From: Rhodocyclales bacterium
GTDB taxonomy: Bacteria > Pseudomonadota > Gammaproteobacteria > Burkholderiales > Rhodocyclaceae
Reading direction: 5' to 3'
Length of the DNA stretch: 6,625 nucleotides
NCBI GenBank assembly: GCA_021286885.1
Contig: JAJTBM010000167.1
Coordinates: 1 to 6,625, forward strand
Within the stretch, counting starts at the first letter, position 1, and each line of letters starts with the position of its first letter. The notes beneath the pieces were generated by a model that searched no databases, was not told where the DNA came from, and saw nothing but the letters and a program-made list of their open reading frames with translations. Positions 1 to 6,090 of the stretch are shown here, one piece after another. Both the position numbers and the translations under genes were made by a program.

Positions 1-11
1 GGCTGCAGGCG

Positions 12-566
12 ATGGGCGCCGACGTCCACGGCTTCGCCCTCGCCCCGGCCACCGCCTGTGCCGCCGACGTGGCCGGCGTGCATCTCGAAGAGCGCCTGGC
101 CTTGGCCCCCCAGCCCCTGGTGCTCAACGGCGCCGGGCTGCGCACCCGGTTTTTCATCCAGGTCTATGTGGCCGCGCTCTATGTGCCGCAAAAGACCCGC
201 CAGCCCGAAGCCATCATCGCCAACGCCGGCCCGCGCAGCCTCAAGCTGCGTCTGCTGCGCGAGATGGACGCCGATACCCTGCTCGGGGCCCTGGAAGACG
301 GGCTGCGCCAGAACCTGAGCGAGGCCGAGCTGGCCAGCCTGCGCCCGGCCCGGGAGCAGTTTGGCGCCCTGGTCCGCCAGGTCGGCAAGGCCCGGGAAGG
401 GGATGAGCTGAGCCTGGACTTTGCCCCCGAAGGGGTCAGCCTCGGCCTGAACGGCACGCCCCGGGGCCAGGTGGCCGACGCGGCCCTGGGCCCTGCCCTG
501 CTGCGCATCTGGCTGGGCGCCCGCCCGGTGGATGCCAGCCTCAAGAAAGCCCTGCTGGGCGGCTAG
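12..566 (+). CDS. Chalcone isomerase-like (CHI-fold) secreted protein, probably 5'-partial
   Basis: This is a bacterial chalcone-isomerase-like protein (CHI-fold family, Chalcone_3 type). The sequence shows the family's opening after the export signal (ADVAGV, residues 18-23), then LVLNGAGLRTRFF (36-48), VYVAALYVP (51-59) and the ending LLRIWLG..LKKALLGG (163-184). In CHI-fold proteins an Arg following this Gly-rich motif contacts the ligand carboxylate or enolate; R44 is the likely counterpart. The fold is known both as an isomerase and as a fatty-acid binder, and binding fits the fadD gene 51 nt downstream. Bacterial members usually start with a hydrophobic signal peptide. Starting at this ATG gives a poor one (MGADVHGF..., no Lys/Arg, with Asp and His), although ATACA before ADVAG looks like a signal peptidase site. 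The frame is open back to position 3, so the true start probably lies upstream of the window. Family confident; start and ligand uncertain. Confidence 0.85.
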   Translation: MGADVHGFALAPATACAADVAGVHLEERLALAPQPLVLNGAGLRTRFFIQVYVAALYVPQKTRQPEAIIANAGPRSLKLRLLREMDADTLLGALEDGLRQNLSEAELASLRPAREQFGALVRQVGKAREGDELSLDFAPEGVSLGLNGTPRGQVADAALGPALLRIWLGARPVDASLKKALLGG

Positions 567-605
567 GCCCGCGCCCGGAACAGCCCAGGCCCCAAGAACA
601 AAGAC

Positions 606-610
606 AGGAG
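606..610 (+). promoter_or_regulatory. Ribosome binding site of fadD (AGGAG)
   Basis: AGGAG lies 7 nt before the ATG at 618. It supports that start, which also matches the N-terminus of E. coli FadD (W-x-x-x-YPAGVPT-type opening). Confidence 0.75.
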
Positions 611-617
611 CCCAACC

Positions 618-2279
618 ATGAACCCTTACTGGCAAAAGAGCTACCCCGCCGGCGTGCCCACCCGCATCGACCCGGCGGCCTACCCCTCCCTCGCCGCCCT
701 GTGCCTGGAGGCCTGCGCCCGCTACGCCGACCAGGTGGCCTACATCAGCATGGGCAAGACCCTGAGCTATGCCGCGCTGGAACGCCACAGCGCCGCCTTT
801 GCCGGCTGGCTGCAAGGCTGCGGCCTGGGCAAGGGCAGCCGGGTGGCGCTGATGATGCCCAACCTGCTCCAGTACCCCATCGCCCTGCTGGGCTGCCTGC
901 GGGCGGGCTGCGTGGTGGTCAATTGCAATCCCCTCTACACCCCCCGGGAGCTGGAGCACCAGCTGCGGGATTCGGGCGCCGAGGCCATCGTGATCGTGGA
1001 AAACTTTGCCCACACCCTGGAGCAGGTGATCGCCCGCACCCAGGTGCGCCACGTGATCGTGACCCCCGTGGGCGAGCTGCTGGGCGCCCTCAAGGGCACC
1101 CTGGTGAATACCGTGCTGCGCCACGTCAAAAAACAGGTGCCCGCCTGGCAGTTGCCCCAGGCCATCGGGTTCAACGCGGCCCTGGCCGCCGGGCGTCAGC
1201 ATGGCCACCAGCCGGTCGAACTGGGCCCCGCCGATCTGGCCTTTCTGCAATACACCGGGGGCACCACCGGGGTATCCAAGGGGGCCATGCTGAGCCACCG
1301 CAACATCACCGCCAACGTGCTCCAGGCCCATGCCTGGATCAGCCCGGCCTTGCGGGCAGGGGAAGAAGTCATCATCACCGCCCTGCCCCTCTACCATGTG
1401 TTTGCCCTCACGGCGAACTGCCTGACCTTTATCTTGCTGGGGGCACGCAATGTGCTGATTGCCAACCCCCGGGACATCCCGGCCTTCATCAAGGAATGGG
1501 GCAAATACCCGGTGACGGTGGTGACCGGGGTGAATACCCTGTTCAATGCCCTGCTCAACCATCCGGACTTTGCCAGGCTGGACTTTGCATCCCTCAAGTT
1601 CAGCCTCGGGGGCGGCATGGCGGTGCAGGCGGCGGTGGCCGAGCGCTGGGCCCAGACCACCGGGGCGCCCCTGCTCCAGGCCTACGGGCTCACCGAGACT
1701 TCCCCCGCCGTCACCATCAACCCGCTCACCCTCAAGGCCTTCAACGGCGCCATCGGGCTGCCCATTTCATCCACCGAAGTGGCCATTCGGGACGACACCG
1801 GCTTCGACGTACCCCCCGGCCAGGTGGGGGAAATCTGCGTGCGTGGCCCCCAGGTGATGGAAGGCTACTGGCAGCGCCCCGCCGAAACCGCCCAGGTCAT
1901 GCACCCGGACGGCTTTCTGCGGACTGGCGACGTGGGCTACATGGACCCCCAAGGCTATGTGTTTCTGGTGGATCGCAAGAAAGACATGATCCTGGTGTCG
2001 GGCTTCAACGTGTATCCCAACGAAGTGGAAGACGCGGTGGCCCTGCACCCCATGGTCGCCGACGTGGCCGCCATCGGCGTGACCGACCCCCACTCGGGCG
2101 AAGCGGTGAAGATTTTCGTGGTGCGCAAGGACCCGCGCCTCACCGAAGCGGCCCTCATCGAGCACTGCCGCCAGCAGCTCACCGGCTACAAGGTGCCGCG
2201 CCACGTGGAGTTCCGCGACGACCTGCCCCGCACCAACGTGGGCAAAATCCTGCGCCGGGCCCTCAAGGAAGGCGCCTGA
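618..2279 (+). CDS. fadD: Long-chain fatty acid--CoA ligase FadD
   Basis: Long-chain acyl-CoA synthetase: fatty acid + ATP + CoA gives acyl-CoA + AMP + PPi, the activation step for beta-oxidation, at the inner face of the cytoplasmic membrane. The 553-residue protein follows E. coli FadD (561 aa) almost end to end. The ATP-binding P-loop [11 protein letters not shown] is at 212-222 and the adenylation motif YGLTETSP at 356-363. The fatty-acyl-CoA-synthetase signature runs from about [11 protein letters not shown] (431-441) to [20 protein letters not shown] (452-471). The C-terminal [11 protein letters not shown] carries the expected catalytic Lys at K543. Further shared blocks are [25 protein letters not shown] and ALPLYH-FAL. 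No truncation or missing motif is seen. It sits third-codon-GC-rich inside a lipid-oxidation cluster, 51 nt after the CHI-fold gene and 70 nt before the flavoprotein gene, and is probably cotranscribed with them. Exact chain-length preference cannot be read from sequence. Confidence 0.97.
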   Translation: MNPYWQKSYPAGVPTRIDPAAYPSLAALCLEACARYADQVAYISMGKTLSYAALERHSAAFAGWLQGCGLGKGSRVALMMPNLLQYPIALLGCLRAGCVVVNCNPLYTPRELEHQLRDSGAEAIVIVENFAHTLEQVIARTQVRHVIVTPVGELLGALKGTLVNTVLRHVKKQVPAWQLPQAIGFNAALAAGRQHGHQPVELGPADLAFLQYTGGTTGVSKGAMLSHRNITANVLQAHAWISPALRAGEEVIITALPLYHVFALTANCLTFILLGARNVLIANPRDIPAFIKEWGKYPVTVVTGVNTLFNALLNHPDFARLDFASLKFSLGGGMAVQAAVAERWAQTTGAPLLQAYGLTETSPAVTINPLTLKAFNGAIGLPISSTEVAIRDDTGFDVPPGQVGEICVRGPQVMEGYWQRPAETAQVMHPDGFLRTGDVGYMDPQGYVFLVDRKKDMILVSGFNVYPNEVEDAVALHPMVADVAAIGVTDPHSGEAVKIFVVRKDPRLTEAALIEHCRQQLTGYKVPRHVEFRDDLPRTNVGKILRRALKEGA

Positions 2280-2349
2280 ACGCCCAACTGCCGCCGCCCC
2301 CACGCCCTCAAGCATTCACCCAACACCCCTTGCCCCAGGACGCTTCGCC

Positions 2350-3345
2350 ATGCCCCACACCCAAGCCGCCCCCAGCACCGCCAGCACTTCCGCCTCCCGC
2401 ATCCCGCCCACCCTGGCCAAAGGGCTGGCCCTGCCGGTGATCTGTTCACCCATGTACATCGTCTCCAACCCGGCCCTGGTGATTGCCCAGTGCAAGGGCG
2501 GGCTGATCGGATCTTTCCCGGCCCCCAACGCCCGCCCCAAAGAAGCCCTGGATGCCTGGCTCACCGAGATCGAAACCGCCCTGGCCGATGATCCCCACGC
2601 CGCCCCGTATGCGGTGAACCAGATCATCCACCAGTCCAACGAGCGCCTGGAACACGATCTGGAGGTGTGCGTGCGCCACCGGGTGCCCCTCATCATCACC
2701 AGTCTGCGCGCCCCCGATGCGGTGGTGCCCCGGGTGCATGCCTATGGGGGCCTGGTGTTCCATGACGTAATCAGCGTGCGCCACGCCGAAAAGGCCCTGG
2801 AAGCCGGGGTGGACGGGCTGATCCTGGTCTGCGCCGGTGCGGGCGGCCACGCGGGCACCCTCAGCCCGTTTGCGCTGGTGGGCGAGATCCGCCGCTTCTA
2901 CGACGGCCCGATTGCCCTGTCCGGGGCCATTGCCAGCGGCAGCAGCATCCTCGCCGCCCAGGCCATGGGCGCCGATCTGGCCTATATGGGCACCCGCTTC
3001 ATCGCCACCGAAGAAGCCAACGCGGTGGCGGCCTACAAGCAATGCATCGTCGATTCGAGCGCCAGCGACGTGGTTGACACCCCGTATTTCACGGGGGTGC
3101 ATGGCAATTACCTGAAGCGCAGCATCGAAGCCGCCGGCCTGGATCCCGACCAGCTCCCCCTGCGCGACAAATCCGCCATGGATTTTGGCAAGGGCGCCGA
3201 AGGGGCCAAGGCCTGGCGCGACATCTGGGGTGCCGGCCAGGGCGTGGGGGCGATTGGCGACGTGCTGCCCACCGCCCAGCTCATCGCCCGGCTCAAGGAC
3301 GAATACCAGGCCGCCCGGGCATCCCTCGCCGCCCGGGCGTTCTGA
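2350..3345 (+). CDS. Nitronate monooxygenase (2-nitropropane dioxygenase/FabK-like FMN protein)
   Basis: This is a TIM-barrel FMN enzyme of the nitronate monooxygenase family. The family oxidises alkyl nitronates such as propionate-3-nitronate, and is related to the enoyl-ACP reductase FabK. The opening LALPVICSPMYIVSNPALVIA and the early GLIGSFPA loop form the first part of the FMN site. CAGAGGHAG (161-169) carries H167 at the position of the catalytic His of nitronate monooxygenases. ALSGAIASG (189-197) and GADLAYMGTRF (207-217) are the FMN-phosphate-binding strands and loops near the barrel end. Its 331 residues are normal for the family. The start at 2350 has AGGA 9 nt upstream (2337-2340); the first roughly 20 residues are Ser/Ala/Thr/Pro-rich and non-conserved. 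Placed between fadD and an acyl-CoA dehydrogenase, it may detoxify nitro compounds formed or met during fatty acid use, or act on an acyl substrate. The family is clear; the substrate is not. Confidence 0.92.
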   Translation: MPHTQAAPSTASTSASRIPPTLAKGLALPVICSPMYIVSNPALVIAQCKGGLIGSFPAPNARPKEALDAWLTEIETALADDPHAAPYAVNQIIHQSNERLEHDLEVCVRHRVPLIITSLRAPDAVVPRVHAYGGLVFHDVISVRHAEKALEAGVDGLILVCAGAGGHAGTLSPFALVGEIRRFYDGPIALSGAIASGSSILAAQAMGADLAYMGTRFIATEEANAVAAYKQCIVDSSASDVVDTPYFTGVHGNYLKRSIEAAGLDPDQLPLRDKSAMDFGKGAEGAKAWRDIWGAGQGVGAIGDVLPTAQLIARLKDEYQAARASLAARAF

Positions 3346-3431
3346 GCGCCGCGCCCCGGCCAGCCCCGCTTTAGCGAGTGCAGACGAAGCGACTCGAACC
3401 CCAACCCATCAAAACACCAAAAAAGACCGTG

Positions 3432-3437
3432 AAGGAG
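3432..3437 (+). promoter_or_regulatory. Ribosome binding site deciding the acyl-CoA dehydrogenase start
   Basis: AAGGAG lies 8 nt before the ATG at 3446. The reading frame is open much further upstream, back to 3185 inside the preceding gene. That extension is Arg/Pro-rich shadow sequence, whereas the family's conserved N-terminus begins just after 3446. This site therefore fixes the start. Confidence 0.8.
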
Positions 3438-3445
3438 ACAGCACC

Positions 3446-5221
3446 ATGACCGACTATCGCCCCCCCATCGCCGAAATGCGCTTCATCCAGGATGAACTGG
3501 CCGGCCTGCCCGAACTGGCCCGGCTGCCCGGGCTGGAAGACGCCACCCCCGACCTGGCCGATGCCATCCTGGAAGAAGCCGGCAAGTTCAGCGCCGAAGT
3601 GCTCGCCCCCCTCAACCGGCGCGGCGACGTGGAAGGCTGCCGCCTCGAAGGCGACCGGGTGCACACCCCCACCGGCTGGAAGGACGCCTATGCCGCCTTC
3701 TGCGCCGCCGGCTGGAACGGCATCACCTCCCCCACCCACTGCGGCGGCCAGGGGCTGCCCGATACCCTGGGCATCGCCGTCAAAGAGATGGTGTGCGCCG
3801 CCAACCTGTCGTTCTCCCTGGGCCCCCTGCTCACCGCCGGGGCCGTGGAAGCCCTGCTCACCTGCGCCAGCGATGCGCTCAAGGCCGTCTATCTGGACAA
3901 AATGGTGGCTGGCACCTGGACGGGCACCATGAACCTCACCGAGCCCCAGGCCGGCTCCGATCTGGCCCTGATCCGCAGCCGGGCCGAACCCCAGCCCGAC
4001 GGCAGCTACCGGATCTTTGGCCAGAAGATTTTCATCACCTACGGCGAACACGAACTGGCCGAGAACATCATCCACCTGGTGCTCGCCCGCCTGCCGGACG
4101 CCCCCCCGGGCGTGAAGGGCATCTCCCTGTTCCTGGTGCCCAAATACCTGCCCCGCCCCGACGGCAGCCCCGGCGAGCGCAACGATCTGCGCTGCGTGTC
4201 CCTCGAACACAAGCTCGGCATCCACGCCAGCCCCACCTGCGTGATGGCCTATGGCGACCAGGGCGGCGCGGTGGGCTACCTGCTGGGCGAGGCCAACCGG
4301 GGCCTGGAATACATGTTCGTGATGATGAACGCCGCCCGCCTGGGCGTGGGCCTGCAAGGGGTGGCCCTGGGCGAACGGGCCTACCAGCAGGCCCACGCCT
4401 ACGCCCACGAACGCCGCCAGGGGCGCGACGCGGTGAGCGGCGAAGCCCTGGTCTGCATCGCCCGTCACCCGGACGTGCGCCGCATGCTGCTGCTGATGCA
4501 GGCCCGGGTGGAAGCCTGCCGCGCCCTCACCTACTACACCGCCAACCTGCTCGACCAGGCCCACCACCTGCCCGAGCCCGGCGCCCGGCGCACCGCCCTG
4601 TATATGGCCGAATTCATGATCCCGCTGGTCAAGGCCGGCAGCACCGAAATGGCCATCGACGTCACCTCCCTGGGCATCCAGATCCACGGCGGCATGGGCT
4701 TCATCGAAGAAACCGGCGCCGCCCAGCACTGGCGCGACGCCCGCATCACCACCATTTACGAAGGCACCACCGGCATCCAGGCCAACGACCTGCTGTTCCG
4801 CAAGCTGCTGCGCGACACCGGCGCCACCGCCAAAATCTTCTTCAAGGAAATCAGCCAGACCATCGCCCAACTCAAGGCCAGCCCCGGCCCCGAACTCCCC
4901 CGCCTCGGCCAGCGCCTCGAAAAAGCCCTGGGCGCCTGGATGCAGGCCACCGAATGGCTGGGCACCCACCTGCGCGAACAACTCCCCGCCGTCCTCGCCA
5001 GCGCGGTGCCTTACCTCACCCTCGCCGTTACCGTCTGCGGCGGCTGGCAAATGGCCCGCTCCGCCCTCGCCGCCACCCGCCACCTGGACCAGGGCAGCCC
5101 CAACCCGGACTTCTACCGCACCCGCCTCCAGCTCGCCCAAATCTACGCCACCCACCAACTCCCCCAGGCCATCGGCCTGCTGGAAACGGTGGTGGACGGG
5201 GGAAGATTTGTGGAGGGGTGA
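3446..5221 (+). CDS. Acyl-CoA dehydrogenase with C-terminal extension (DmdC-like subfamily)
   Basis: FAD-dependent acyl-CoA dehydrogenase, 591 aa, introducing the alpha-beta double bond into an acyl-CoA and passing electrons to ETF. The domain order is as follows. First comes the short N-terminal segment typical of the large subfamily (YRPPIAEMRFIQDEL, residues 4-18). The alpha-helical domain follows. The FAD/substrate signature contains MNLTEPQAGSDL (162-173). The C-terminal helical core has IHGGMGF (413-419) and IYEGTTGIQ (437-445), where E439 is the expected catalytic base. A further domain of roughly 120 residues, of the acyl-CoA dehydrogenase C-terminal type, ends the protein. This architecture and length match the group that includes 3-methylmercaptopropionyl-CoA dehydrogenase DmdC. 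Many members outside dimethylsulfoniopropionate degraders act on other acyl-CoAs, so that specific function is not claimed. It is the last gene of the lipid cluster, 100 nt after the flavoprotein gene, and is followed by a probable terminator. Confidence 0.94.
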   Translation: MTDYRPPIAEMRFIQDELAGLPELARLPGLEDATPDLADAILEEAGKFSAEVLAPLNRRGDVEGCRLEGDRVHTPTGWKDAYAAFCAAGWNGITSPTHCGGQGLPDTLGIAVKEMVCAANLSFSLGPLLTAGAVEALLTCASDALKAVYLDKMVAGTWTGTMNLTEPQAGSDLALIRSRAEPQPDGSYRIFGQKIFITYGEHELAENIIHLVLARLPDAPPGVKGISLFLVPKYLPRPDGSPGERNDLRCVSLEHKLGIHASPTCVMAYGDQGGAVGYLLGEANRGLEYMFVMMNAARLGVGLQGVALGERAYQQAHAYAHERRQGRDAVSGEALVCIARHPDVRRMLLLMQARVEACRALTYYTANLLDQAHHLPEPGARRTALYMAEFMIPLVKAGSTEMAIDVTSLGIQIHGGMGFIEETGAAQHWRDARITTIYEGTTGIQANDLLFRKLLRDTGATAKIFFKEISQTIAQLKASPGPELPRLGQRLEKALGAWMQATEWLGTHLREQLPAVLASAVPYLTLAVTVCGGWQMARSALAATRHLDQGSPNPDFYRTRLQLAQIYATHQLPQAIGLLETVVDGGRFVEG

Positions 5222-5236
5222 GTAGGAGACTCGCGC

Positions 5237-5242
5237 AGGAGG
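5237..5242 (+). promoter_or_regulatory. Orphan consensus Shine-Dalgarno AGGAGG, mostly hidden in a hairpin
   Basis: A perfect AGGAGG lies 15 nt after the acyl-CoA dehydrogenase stop. No ATG, GTG or TTG follows within 5-12 nt. The codon at optimal spacing (8 nt) is ACG at 5251, one transition from ATG; the first ATG in that frame is at 5272. Five of its six bases pair within the first downstream hairpin. It could be the remnant of a lost downstream gene, a controlled start, or chance. Confidence 0.4.
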
Positions 5243-5283
5243 ATCACGACACGATCTTCCGCATCAGCTGCATGTCGATGCAG
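5238..5283 (+). other. Two adjacent RNA hairpins of unknown role
   Basis: Hairpin 1: GGAGGATC (5238-5245) pairs with GATCTTCC (5253-5260), 8 pairs including one G-U, with a 7-nt loop. Hairpin 2: CTGCAT (5268-5273) pairs perfectly with ATGCAG (5278-5283) around a GTCG loop. An alternative pairing, GCATC (5261-5265) with GATGC (5277-5281), would compete with hairpin 2. Together with the terminator hairpin just downstream they make a compact three-stem array. It could be a 3'-UTR element, a 3'-derived small RNA, or a leader. No RNA family is recognised. Confidence 0.45.
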
Positions 5284-5291
5284 AAACCAGA

Positions 5292-5327
5292 AAGCGCCAA
5301 ACGCCTCGGGAGGGGCTTTTGGCGTTT
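5292..5327 (+). terminator. Probable intrinsic terminator of the lipid operon
   Basis: CGCCAAACGCCTC (5295-5307) pairs with GGGGCTTTTGGCG (5312-5324) around a GGGA (GNRA-type) loop, with one C-T mismatch and one U-G pair. The stem extends outward through AAG/TTT (5292-5294 with 5325-5327). It is 74 nt after the acyl-CoA dehydrogenase stop. The following U-tract is weak (TTTGTGGG), so efficiency on the + strand is uncertain. The opposite strand has a T-rich tail too (CTTTCTGGTTTCT), so it could act in both directions. Confidence 0.6.
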
Positions 5328-5394
5328 GTGGGTGTGTATGGGTGTTTATTGGCGTACGGGCCCGGTCTTTGCAGCACTCACACACGGTCAAGGC

Positions 5395-5421
5395 TTGCAC
5401 GCGTGTTGAAATCCATATACT
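5395..5421 (+). promoter_or_regulatory. Candidate sigma70-type promoter for the VF530-family gene
   Basis: TTGCAC (5395-5400, 4 of 6 to the -35 consensus) and TATACT (5416-5421, 5 of 6 to the -10 consensus) are separated by a short 15-nt spacer. They lie about 46 nt before the ATG at 5467, in a locally AT-richer patch. A perfect 8-bp palindrome CACGCGTG (5398-5405) overlaps the -35 end and spacer and could be an operator. Prediction by eye only. Confidence 0.4.
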
Positions 5422-5466
5422 TAGCTCACCTCCACCACAACCGCCCCACCACAGGCCTTATCCCCC

Positions 5467-5697
5467 ATGAGCAGCGAGCAGCCCAACAACCCCTTGCACG
5501 GGATCACGCTTGAAACCATTGTCACCCGCCTGGTGGAGCACTACGGCTGGGACGGGCTGGCCAGGAGGGTCAGCATCAATTGCTTCATGAACGAGCCTTC
5601 GGTGAAATCCAGCCTGAAATTTCTGCGCAAAACCCCTTGGGCCCGGGAGCAGGTTGAAGATTTGTATATTTCAACGCCGGCCCTGCGCAAGAAGTAG
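5467..5697 (+). CDS. VF530/DUF2132-family small DNA-binding-type protein
   Basis: A 76-residue protein of the VF530 family (DUF2132), named after a Vibrio fischeri protein of known structure and annotated as DNA-binding. Family hallmarks are nearly all present: NPLHGITLE (8-16), [11 protein letters not shown] (21-31), the INCF motif (37-40) and [21 protein letters not shown] (44-64, the most conserved block, basic and helix-rich). A Lys/Arg tail (RKK, 74-76) follows. No signal peptide or membrane segment is seen, so it is cytoplasmic. The start has only a weak AGG upstream (5453-5455) but is the only ATG giving the full domain. It has its own candidate promoter and is separated from the lipid cluster by a terminator. 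Codon use is visibly less G/C-biased than in genes 1-4. The biological role of the family is not established; DNA binding comes from family annotation and is not shown here. Confidence 0.93.
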   Translation: MSSEQPNNPLHGITLETIVTRLVEHYGWDGLARRVSINCFMNEPSVKSSLKFLRKTPWAREQVEDLYISTPALRKK

Positions 5698-5716
5698 GCG
5701 GCGCACCACCAGCACC

Positions 5717-6037
5717 ATGACGCCCATTTTCTTCATCCAATACGAACTGGCCCCGGCAGCACACACGCCGCTGTTTGCCGAAGTGGGCGGGGCGGTGGTC
5801 AATTGCTTTGTGGTCGCCGCATCCGGCGAGGCCGCAGCGGCCCAGGCCCTGGCCCACTTTCGGGAGAGCGACTGGCGTGTGATGGCCCAGGAAGAAGCGC
5901 CACGCCCGGTGGCGCGGGAAAACTACACCGACGATCCTGAATGGCTGGCGTTTTTTGATACGGCCCGGCAGGAGGGCGCGTGCTACGTGTATTACGAATG
6001 GCCCGCCGAGCCCCAGGCGGGGGATGCGGTGCATTAG
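5717..6037 (+). CDS. Hypothetical protein, 106 aa, family not recognised
   Basis: I do not recognise this protein. It starts 19 nt after the VF530-family stop, so the two may be cotranscribed. No good Shine-Dalgarno precedes it, only AGTAGG at the end of the previous gene, about 18 nt away; translational coupling is possible. The frame opens earlier (TTG at 5654), but that extension overlaps the VF530 gene and is Arg-rich. MTPIFFIQYEL, an amphipathic beta-strand-like opening, looks like the genuine N-terminus. Visible features are a likely strand-helix unit (VVNCFVVAASGEAAAAQALAHF, 27-48 region), an acidic-aromatic stretch (ENYTDDPEWLAFFD, 68-81) and a closing CYVYYEWPAE (89-98). Cysteines are at 30 and 89. 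There is no signal peptide or membrane span. The alternating hydrophobic strands and Ala-rich helix suggest a small alpha-beta soluble protein. Coding status is supported by third-position GC bias and sensible composition. Confidence 0.72.
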   Translation: MTPIFFIQYELAPAAHTPLFAEVGGAVVNCFVVAASGEAAAAQALAHFRESDWRVMAQEEAPRPVARENYTDDPEWLAFFDTARQEGACYVYYEWPAEPQAGDAVH

Positions 6038-6053
6038 CGGGTCAGGAACCCTC

Positions 6054-6082
6054 TTGCGCAGATAGGTGTACATATATACAGT
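6054..6082 (+). promoter_or_regulatory. Candidate promoter for the VOC gene
   Basis: TTGCGC (6054-6059) and TACAGT (6077-6082) are 17 nt apart, each matching 4 of 6 consensus bases, within the most AT-rich stretch of this gap. The -10 overlaps the LexA-like palindrome, which would suit repression by occlusion. A start near 6089 would give a leader of about 53 nt. Weak match. Confidence 0.28.
6066..6081. promoter_or_regulatory. LexA (SOS box)-like operator
   Basis: GTGTACATATATACAG matches the E. coli-type LexA consensus CTGTATATATATACAG at 14 of 16 positions, and the CTGT-N8-ACAG core used in beta- and gammaproteobacteria at 7 of 8. The single core miss is the first C (G here), a normally important base, which lowers confidence. 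It lies 60 nt upstream of the VOC start codon, at a candidate -10 region. It could instead be just an AT-rich promoter patch. Confidence 0.35.
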
Positions 6083-6090
6083 CAACGCAT

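Noticed and set aside
701..2440. Long +1 shifted frame through fadD (579 codons)
   Set aside because: Arg/Pro/Gly-rich low-information translation overlapping a gene with complete FadD motifs; a high-GC shadow.
3371..3402. tRNA-like fragment on the - strand (GGTTCGAGTC, resembling a T-arm)
   Set aside because: The bases flanking the T-loop-like motif cannot form a T stem (TGGGG against CGCTT), and there is no acceptor, D or anticodon arm. A short inverted repeat CGAGT/ACTCG is present but weak.
3185..3445. Upstream extension of the acyl-CoA dehydrogenase frame into the preceding gene
   Set aside because: Overlaps the flavoprotein gene, is Arg/Pro-rich, and the ribosome binding site and conserved N-terminus point to 3446.
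3371..5158. A 595-codon open frame on the - strand opposite the acyl-CoA dehydrogenase gene
   Set aside because: Its product is Gly/His/Ala/Val-rich with no recognisable domain, as expected for the antisense of a strongly G/C-ending gene. The + strand frame has full family motifs.
3793..5250. Shifted + frame through the acyl-CoA dehydrogenase gene that continues past its end
   Set aside because: Arg/Pro-rich shadow with no domain. Only its last part, after 5251, was considered separately because of the AGGAGG.
5143..5400. 85-codon - strand frame across the intergenic region
   Set aside because: No recognisable family or ribosome binding site, and it crosses both the terminator hairpin and the 3' end of the acyl-CoA dehydrogenase gene.
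915..5807. Shared 13-mer GGTGGTCAATTGC in fadD and the 106-aa gene
   Set aside because: Both encode Val-Val-Asn-Cys in unrelated contexts and flanks do not match; coincidence, not a repeat element.
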